Of a stretch of 48,817 nt of DNA, positions 44,301 through 48,817 are shown in pieces. The DNA comes from Blautia sp. (lineage in GTDB: Bacteria > Bacillota > Clostridia > Lachnospirales > Lachnospiraceae), in the NCBI GenBank assembly GCA_017459635.1, contig JAFUCO010000005.1, forward strand, positions 1-48,817, read 5' to 3'. Positions within the stretch are counted from its first letter, which is position 1; each line of letters begins with the position of its first letter. A program made the translations under genes and the position numbers. The notes beneath the pieces were generated by a model, which worked only from the letters and a program-made list of their open reading frames with translations, was not told the origin of the DNA and did not search any database.

Positions 44301-44687
44301 AGTATCCTCTGATATGCTGTCCGTACTTCCGTCTGTAATATCAGCCGGCGCGGGCTCTTCGTAAAGCGGATCATCGGCAATGCCATCCTCAGCGTATCCA
44401 TCAGATAAAAGCTCATCTCCGCCCAGGGGCTCTTCTGTCAGCTGAAACTCTTCTTCGATCAGGATGTTAGTGTCATCAATAAACGGCTCCGTTTCGTATG
44501 AGCCTTCCTCCTCATTGAAGAAGCCTGCTTCCGGATCAATTAGTTCCGCCGTTCCCGGTACTTCACCCTGATCTATGCTTATGTCATACGCGTCCGGCAC
44601 AAGGTCCATCTCCTCGGCCGGAACAGGACTAAAGCAATAAGATGTCGTCAGCATCGTGAGTATTACTGCCAATATTCTTTTACGCAT
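41349..44687 (-). CDS. Cell-surface protein: transglutaminase, LRR, Big_2 and SLH domains
   Basis: A 1112-residue secreted protein with signal peptide (about 1-24). An acidic linker runs to about residue 200. A transglutaminase-like domain follows with Cys near 422 (SVVCEGYSKAF), His near 462 (GSHMWN) and Asp near 477 (YLVDVTNC). BspA-type leucine-rich repeats lie at about 585-640 (AFKNCSALTDITIP), two Ig-like Big_2 domains at about 700-766 and 860-936, and two CxxC-type modules (SHCSRC, SHCSVC) between them. Three C-terminal SLH modules (about 937-1112) would anchor it to wall polymers. CAGGAGG lies before the ATG. It is the cell-surface protein next to the inverted-repeat element. Confidence 0.92.
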   Translation of the reverse strand: MRKRILAVILTMLTTSYCFSPVPAEEMDLVPDAYDISIDQGEVPGTAELIDPEAGFFNEEEGSYETEPFIDDTNILIEEEFQLTEEPLGGDELLSDGYAEDGIADDPLYEEPAPADITDGSTDSISEDTPAKTGEIIEENTAALEQNTDDPEPEKDITEHISGDSLAETIYPEEDDIVAEDLFFDYLEEVSSVGTGTGRIRRSAGRHLSGLNKTIYNILLEKISKVAAGEEPLTEFEIPIEELGFAGVTYYAENLGMASLVDGEYFAEGVDEALRRKVNYNMSEVINALILDCPYRLYWYDKTVGTQSMGYSYYAEYDYARDEYYVGLEGSVSVGFSVADEYSAGHMQVDTRIGSSVQNIISKASAIVSRYSGVSDSNKLKAYKDEVCRLASYNDDAAGGGYSYGNPWQLIWVFDEDASTSVVCEGYSKAFQYLCNLTDFEYDIDCICVTGTMAGGTGAGSHMWNIVTMENGKNYLVDVTNCDEGCVGHSDLLFLKGYESGDMTSGYIYNCKGHAVSYKYRDTMFSSFSTDELNLSADSYIPGGRARIDGVLYDISSGSSAVVIGYEEGSEEYAVQKIAAGLPVTAIADSAFKNCSALTDITIPVSVTYIGANSFADCGNLKIVRLSKSLSSVDASAFDGDSLTAIFYPGTRASWEKVSIRKKGTNYSPSSMAGLFDSTPVYFGVEEIPKAVLSEADIELEKGSTRRITVSGLVRGDAVDTWKSGNTGVAAISGDGTITAVNSGSTTVTVTMTSGYTASVKVKVLADNEICRKEGHAVVIDKAVEASCTETGLTEGSHCSRCMEVIKAQEVIPAKGHTEVKDKAVEPTCIHTGLTEGSHCSVCSKVLRAQNTVAKLKPTITLSKISVALPDGGAETIIVSNLGPEDKVVSWSSDDPGVASVTNNGTISAVSAGQTNVTVTLLSGLTSTVSVKIVKKQVLFRDVADPSLFYFDAVYWAADNGIVGGWESDNTFRPMNDCNRAAVVTFLWRLAGRPEPASMATFKDMTGNRDFDKAISWASEQGITTGWEDNTFRPWNTCNRAAIVAFLWRFAGKPEVSEMASFKDMTGNSDFDKAISWASAKGIVTGWDDNTFRPWNNCKRLAVVSFLYRYKD

Positions 44688-44788
44688 ATCGTTCCTCCTG
44701 GTGTTAAGTATAAGCCTCAGGAATGAGGTACATAATCAAAAATACTTTGTACACGAAATACTATTTCAAGAAGAAGACATCTCCCTGA

Positions 44789-45058
44789 TCAATCACTTTC
44801 ATCCAGCCACCTCTCAATCCCTATACCGTCCCCAAAATAAAACTCATTATACGGACCAAGTTTTCCACCATATGGCTGCGCATACTCCTCCAAAGATTTT
44901 CTTTGAGCCGGTTTGCTTATGATCAGGCGGTTATTCTCAATAGATAAATCCACCTCTTCATTGACAGCTATCCCTAATATACTTAACAATTCTCCAGAGA
45001 TCAGAATTCCCTGACTGTCGCCCCACGGCCTGACAACAGTTTTCAAAGTACTGCTCAT
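44789..45058 (-). CDS. Orphan AbrB/MazE-type antitoxin
   Basis: An 89-residue protein with the swapped-hairpin SpoVT-AbrB fold: VRPWGDSQGILISGELLSILGI, then VDLSIENNRLIISKP. MazE-type antitoxins bind their promoter through this part and block a MazF toxin with the C-terminal tail (here ending IGIERWLDESD). No toxin gene follows; only 101 bases separate it from the SLH gene. GGAGGAATAAA precedes the ATG. It may act alone or with a distant toxin. Confidence 0.85.
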   Translation of the reverse strand: MSSTLKTVVRPWGDSQGILISGELLSILGIAVNEEVDLSIENNRLIISKPAQRKSLEEYAQPYGGKLGPYNEFYFGDGIGIERWLDESD

Positions 45059-45189
45059 ATTTTATTCCTCCTCATATGAGATATTTATAATATAACCGGG
45101 TTTTACATACAATTCAGGACAGGAGGCTTGATGGTTTCGTAACCATAGGGATTGATGTAGAAAGTCTCAAAAGTAAGCCCTGTCTTTTA

Positions 45190-46392
45190 TTAAATGTCAT
45201 TGATTACCTGGAAGATATAGAATTTCAGGTAATAGGATTCGCCGGCTCCCCATATTACGGGATGGTCTGGTGCCTGGGTACGTTTTTCTACGAGGCGCAG
45301 GCGTCTGTGTGCTGATGCTGCGGCCTGGGTCACCGCCTTTTCGAGCAGCTCTTCTGTCATGAAGTGCGAGCAGGAACAGGTTGCAAGGAATCCGCCGTTT
45401 TTCAGGAGCTTCATGGCGCGGTAGTTGATCTCGCGGTAGCCTTTAACAGCATTCTTGACAGAGCTCCGTGATTTTGTGAAGGCCGGAGGGTCGAGGATTA
45501 TCACATCATATTCCTCTCCCTGTTCTATAAGCTCCGGGAGAAGCTCAAAGACATCCCGGCACATAAATGTGACACGTGATTCCAGGGAGTTAAGCGCGGC
45601 ATTCCTCTCAGCCTGGGCGATTGCGGTTTCCGAGGCGTCCACAGCAAGCACATGAGAAGCGCCTGCGGCCGCCGCATTGAGAGCAAATGAGCCGGTGTGA
45701 GTAAAGCAGTCAAGTACCCTCTTCCCCTTGCACAGCTTGCGTATGGCCAGCCTGTTGTATTTCTGATCAAGGAAAAAGCCTGTTTTCTGGCCGTCCTTCA
45801 CATCCACCTCATATTTTACACCATTCTCACTTATTTCCACAAGTACAGGGAATTCATTTCCTATAAATCCTTTGTAAAGCTCCATCCCTTCAGAGGAACG
45901 CACCTTCACATCGCTCCGCTCATACACGCCGCGGACAGTGATCCCGTCTTCTGCAAGGATATCGGTAAGCAGTCTTACTATCGTCTCCTTCCACCTGTCA
46001 ATTCCAAGAGAGAGGGACTGTACAACAAGGACATCTGCGAATTTGTCAATGACAAGGCCGGGAAGAAAGTCAGCCTCCCCGAATATAACTCTGCAGCTGT
46101 CAGTATCAACGGTCTGTTTACGGTAATTCCAGGCATCTCTGACGCGCATCCTGAAAAAGTCCTCATCGATCTCCTGGTGTTCATCCCTCGCGAGCAGACG
46201 CACCATGATCTTTGAGGCTGTGTTTATGAAGCCTTTTCCAAGCGGATAGCCGTCAAAGTCCCTCACAAAAACGATATCACCATCGCGGAAGCTGCCCATG
46301 ACGGAAGCTATCTCATTGTCAAAGACCCACATTCCTCCCGACTTAAGCAGGCGTCCTTCTCCTTTTTTCAGTGTAACAACTGCAGTATTCAT
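45190..46392 (-). CDS. rlmI: Class I SAM-dependent rRNA methyltransferase, RlmI type
   Basis: RlmI-type enzymes methylate C5 of a cytosine in 23S rRNA. The 400-residue protein has an N-terminal PUA domain (GEGRLLKSGGMWVFDNE), a small central part and a Rossmann methyltransferase domain with RVLDCFTHTGSFALNAA (motif I), DVIILDPPAFTKSR (motif IV) and SCSHFM with the catalytic Cys. Length is normal. AGGAGG lies before the ATG. The site it modifies is not certain from sequence. Confidence 0.9.
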   Translation of the reverse strand: MNTAVVTLKKGEGRLLKSGGMWVFDNEIASVMGSFRDGDIVFVRDFDGYPLGKGFINTASKIMVRLLARDEHQEIDEDFFRMRVRDAWNYRKQTVDTDSCRVIFGEADFLPGLVIDKFADVLVVQSLSLGIDRWKETIVRLLTDILAEDGITVRGVYERSDVKVRSSEGMELYKGFIGNEFPVLVEISENGVKYEVDVKDGQKTGFFLDQKYNRLAIRKLCKGKRVLDCFTHTGSFALNAAAAGASHVLAVDASETAIAQAERNAALNSLESRVTFMCRDVFELLPELIEQGEEYDVIILDPPAFTKSRSSVKNAVKGYREINYRAMKLLKNGGFLATCSCSHFMTEELLEKAVTQAAASAHRRLRLVEKRTQAPDHPVIWGAGESYYLKFYIFQVINDI

Positions 46393-46427
46393 CTAAGGCC
46401 TCCTAAATATGGTTTTTCCGTATTCTC

Positions 46428-46460
46428 AAAAAAGCCCGGTACCTCAGCACCGGGCTTTTT
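46428..46460. terminator. Bidirectional rho-independent terminator
   Basis: AAAAAGCCCGGT and ACCGGGCTTTTT form a 12-bp stem around an 8-base loop, with T-runs on both strands. It ends the DUF1002 gene transcript, between that gene and rlmI. Confidence 0.88.
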
Positions 46461-46469
46461 ACAGCTCTT

Positions 46470-46568
46470 AACAGTATTCAACTGTTTATTGAACGTGTTT
46501 TTCTGTTCTTAACAGTATTCATCTGTCAGTCAAATGTTTTTTCACGTTGTAAACAGAATTCATCTGTT
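46470..46568. repeat. 41-bp spaced repeats after the DUF1002 gene
   Basis: AACAGTATTCAACTGTT (46470), AACAGTATTCATCTGT (46511) and AACAGAATTCATCTGTT (46552) occur at exact 41-bp spacing. On the coding strand they resemble the last codons of the gene (ACAGATGAATATTATTAA). Each core is a small palindrome. They lie between stop and terminator. Confidence 0.8.
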
Positions 46569-46569
46569 T

Positions 46570-48624
46570 TTAATAATATTCATCTGTGCCCTCGGGAATT
46601 CCGTAGTCACCAGTGTCTTCGGTGTAGTAACCGTCGTCATAGCTGTAGCTGTCATCGGTGTAACCGCCGTCGCCATAGTATTCTTCGGTGTATCCGCCAT
46701 CACTGTATTCGGTATATTCCGCCGGTTCCTGATACTGCTCCTCATATTCCGGAGCTTCACTCTCTTCAGTGTTCTCAGGCTGTTCCTCTGGAACAGGTGC
46801 TTCTGTTGATTCACCATAATACTTTTCAAAGTATTTGATGCAGTCGTCAAGAAGAAGGGCTTTATCAGCCTCTGTAAGCTTCTTCATCAGTTCCTGGAGC
46901 GTCGGTACCTTTGTCGGATCATTTCCGAAAAGGTCTTCCAGATAATCAACTATCATGTTCAGGTTGGGGTCCAGATATTTTTCTGTGCCGTCAGGAACAT
47001 ATGTGGCAGTTCCGTTTGCAAGGATCTCAAGGAATTTACCGCTCACTGCAGTTGAGAGGGCTTTTCCAAGTTCCTTATCCTCAACAACATAAGAAGGCCT
47101 GTATCCGGCTTCAAGCTTGCTGCTAATGGATGTCTGGTCATTTTCAAACTCAATGCGGCAGAATTTCTGTACTTCCTCGTACTCCGATTTTGCCTGCTCG
47201 CTGAGCCTGCTCATAAGTGCCTGCTCTGCAGATCCGGCTGTTTCGGTGCCTGCAGCTCCTTCCGCATCTCCTGCAAATGGCTGGTCCTCTGTGCCGGGCA
47301 GCTGATTCTCTGTGCCGGGCAGCTGCTCTTCTGCTCCGGGAATCTCGGTTTCAAATGGCTGCTCTTCAGTATATGTCTGGTCCGAACCATCCCCATTAAA
47401 GATCTCCCATCCATCTTCTTCGGTGAAGTCCTGGGAATCCTCATATTCTGCGGGCTGCTCCCATGTATCATCTGTAAAGAACGGATCTTCCGCATTGGTA
47501 TCATCCGTGGTTTCTGCAGGAACGCTGCTTTCTGTTCCGTCAGGATTGAATACAGATTCGTCAGCTTCGGGAATGCCGAATTCGTTCCCTGTCTCAAATG
47601 TATCGTCCTGCTTCTGCTCTACGCTTTCGCCAAGCTCCACTGACGGATCATAGGTAACAGCTTCAAGCGCCGGGTCATCTGTCGAGCTTACCGGAACATT
47701 TTCTCCAAGATCGTACTCGTCAATGTCATTGAAGATACTGTCCTCATCATATTCCGGTTCCTCATATTCCGGCTCCTCATATTCCGGTTCCTCATAGCCT
47801 GCCTGAGCAGTATCCTCCGGAGTTCCTGTTTTCACCTCGACAACTTCTTCAACATTTTCACTTACAGCGTCAAGGGTCGGTGCCATCTCCTCATAATCAT
47901 AATCCTGCTCGGAAATATTGACAAGCAGATCTACCACCTGAATGACCGTCGTCTCATTTATGTTGATGTTGTTCTCAGTCACAATGTTATTGACGATATT
48001 TGTAATTTCCTGCACGTTCGTGACATTGTTCTGCAGGACTTCACGCTTCGCATTGTTGACGAGCATTGTCGCATCATTGTTTCCGGCAGTGCTGGCAACA
48101 TTTCCGGTAACGACTATCTCCTGTGCGGCAAGATCCTTCTTTACCGGGTCAAGGGTGGTTCCGCTGGCTCTTTCATAAGCCATCTGGATGCCTGTGAGGG
48201 CTCCGGTGCCGGATACTTCAAAGGGGCACGCAGCAATAACTTCACAGTTTGTTACTCCAGAGGTCGTAAGTGTGGAGGCAATCATGTTGCCGGTTACATA
48301 GTTGAGGTTAGCGGTACGTACCCTTATTCCTCCGGAAGTGGTAGGCTTAACATATGCACAGGAAAGCGTGCGGGTACCGATCTGCTCAAGCGGGACATAT
48401 GCCCCCAGATGATTTCTCTCATCCTGATTGGTTATGTAAAGTATCTGTACTTCATTTGCGTTGGCCTTGAAATAGTTCATCATGGTCTGCCTCTGAGCAT
48501 CGTTCAGGTCGGCGCCAAGTGTAACCACCTTCATGCCGTCAGCCATGACCGGGAGAGCAGTTCCTCCAAGCATCAGTGTACCGCATAATAAAGCGGCAAG
48601 CAGTCTTTTTTTCATATTGTTCAT
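46570..48624 (-). CDS. Secreted DUF1002 protein with acidic and Tyr-rich regions
   Basis: A 684-residue secreted protein. The signal peptide is about 1-28 (cut after VMA). The DUF1002 (YpuA-type) domain (about 30-235) contains VVTLGADLNDAQRQTMMNYF and the ETTVIQVVDLLVNIS segment. An acidic linker with YEEPEYEEPEYEEPE and many Asp/Glu follows to about 450, then a helical domain (about 465-600), and a Tyr/Gly/Asp-rich tail of about 60 residues ending EGTDEYY. DUF1002 proteins are usually about 280 residues; the rest is extra. The start at 48624 has AGGAG only 2 bases upstream and a second ATG at 48615 with a longer spacing, so either may be used. It has a promoter with extended -10 upstream. 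Confidence 0.85.
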   Translation of the reverse strand: MNNMKKRLLAALLCGTLMLGGTALPVMADGMKVVTLGADLNDAQRQTMMNYFKANANEVQILYITNQDERNHLGAYVPLEQIGTRTLSCAYVKPTTSGGIRVRTANLNYVTGNMIASTLTTSGVTNCEVIAACPFEVSGTGALTGIQMAYERASGTTLDPVKKDLAAQEIVVTGNVASTAGNNDATMLVNNAKREVLQNNVTNVQEITNIVNNIVTENNININETTVIQVVDLLVNISEQDYDYEEMAPTLDAVSENVEEVVEVKTGTPEDTAQAGYEEPEYEEPEYEEPEYDEDSIFNDIDEYDLGENVPVSSTDDPALEAVTYDPSVELGESVEQKQDDTFETGNEFGIPEADESVFNPDGTESSVPAETTDDTNAEDPFFTDDTWEQPAEYEDSQDFTEEDGWEIFNGDGSDQTYTEEQPFETEIPGAEEQLPGTENQLPGTEDQPFAGDAEGAAGTETAGSAEQALMSRLSEQAKSEYEEVQKFCRIEFENDQTSISSKLEAGYRPSYVVEDKELGKALSTAVSGKFLEILANGTATYVPDGTEKYLDPNLNMIVDYLEDLFGNDPTKVPTLQELMKKLTEADKALLLDDCIKYFEKYYGESTEAPVPEEQPENTEESEAPEYEEQYQEPAEYTEYSDGGYTEEYYGDGGYTDDSYSYDDGYYTEDTGDYGIPEGTDEYY

Positions 48625-48646
48625 CGCTCCTTTTCGCTGTATTTCT

Positions 48647-48705
48647 GTTACTGTTCACGTCTGATGGCAATATCTGAAGTCTGCGGCTGAGCCGTGAGCA
48701 GGAAC
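48647..48705. repeat. Short degenerate copy of the terminal-repeat element
   Basis: GTTACTGTTCACG (left) pairs with CCGTGAGCAGGAAC (right). The same ends bound the elements at 11723-11913 and 29230-29311. It falls in the leader of the DUF1002 gene. Confidence 0.6.
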
Positions 48706-48728
48706 GTTTTTTCTATAGTTATGATGGC

Positions 48729-48737
48729 ATTATAGCA
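48729..48737 (-). promoter_or_regulatory. Extended -10 promoter of the DUF1002 gene
   Basis: On the minus strand TGCTATAAT (extended -10). The -35 is weak. The leader is about 100 bases and holds a short repeat element. Confidence 0.55.
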
Positions 48738-48771
48738 CGAAAAACAGGAGTATTGTAATCTGTACTTTCGG

Positions 48772-48817
48772 GGACCCTGTAAGGAAGTATACTCTGCCCT
48801 GCTCTGCTCATGCAAGC
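48772..48817 (+). repeat. Partial structured repeat element cut by the window end
   Basis: GGACCCTGTAAGGAA and CTGCTCTGCTCATGCAAGC match the third hairpin arm of the element at 11723-11913. The copy is cut by the window edge, leaving only its left arm. Confidence 0.75.

Overview
The window looks like a chromosomal contig from a low-to-mid GC anaerobic Firmicute, most likely a Lachnospiraceae-type Clostridium. The evidence is a SigA-type rpoD beside dnaG and dgt, a gap-pgk-tpi glycolytic set, a DUF1002 protein, a membrane NusG-II protein, Cna_B and SLH surface proteins, and strong -35/-10 promoters. No transposase, phage gene or CRISPR array was seen. Both ends of the window fall inside copies of the same repeat family, so the ends may be assembly breaks at repeats.

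Layout. 1-3.7 kb (+): RqcH/NFACT ribosome-rescue factor and a coupled acidic membrane protein. 3.9-10.5 kb (-): dgt, dnaG, rpoD, trmK and a TGS-domain nucleoside kinase, a macromolecular-synthesis block. 10.6-11.6 kb: a small acidic protein with its own promoter, a NusG-II membrane protein and tRNA-Leu(UAA). 11.9-23.4 kb (-): a tightly packed cell-surface operon with an HPt protein, a 1180-residue Cna_B fibre/adhesin, a class B sortase, a secreted protein, a transglutaminase-like protein, a GspF/PilC platform protein, four pilin-like or membrane-anchored small proteins and a PilT-type ATPase. 23.8-24.4 kb (+): two microcompartment (BMC) shell genes with no enzymes beside them. 24.7-29.0 kb (-): a large GltD-like iron-sulfur flavoprotein and an amine-oxidase-like flavoprotein. 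29.3-29.9 kb (+): thymidine kinase. 30.0-34.3 kb (-): a CheB-CheR-PAS-histidine kinase-receiver fusion and a second HPt protein. 34.9-38.4 kb (-): gap, pgk and tpi, with a mobile-element-like repeat between pgk and tpi. 38.8-40.8 kb (+): amylosucrase, behind an operator-like palindrome and an 18-bp tandem repeat. 41.3-48.6 kb (-): an SLH/transglutaminase/BspA surface protein, an orphan MazE-like antitoxin, RlmI-type rRNA methyltransferase and a large DUF1002 secreted protein.

How the parts may work together. The 12-23 kb operon is the most interesting block. It places a reduced type IV pilus/type II secretion-like machine in one transcription unit with a sortase and a sortase-substrate fibre, a combination whose function I cannot assign from sequence. 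The two HPt proteins are paralogues. One heads the surface operon and the other sits behind the CheB-CheR-hybrid kinase, so a phosphorelay link between them is a reasonable but untested inference. The intergenic regions hold at least three repeat families: a structured element at both contig ends, GC-rich inverted units with terminal repeats or internal tandem arrays, and GACAGG...CTGTC palindromes.
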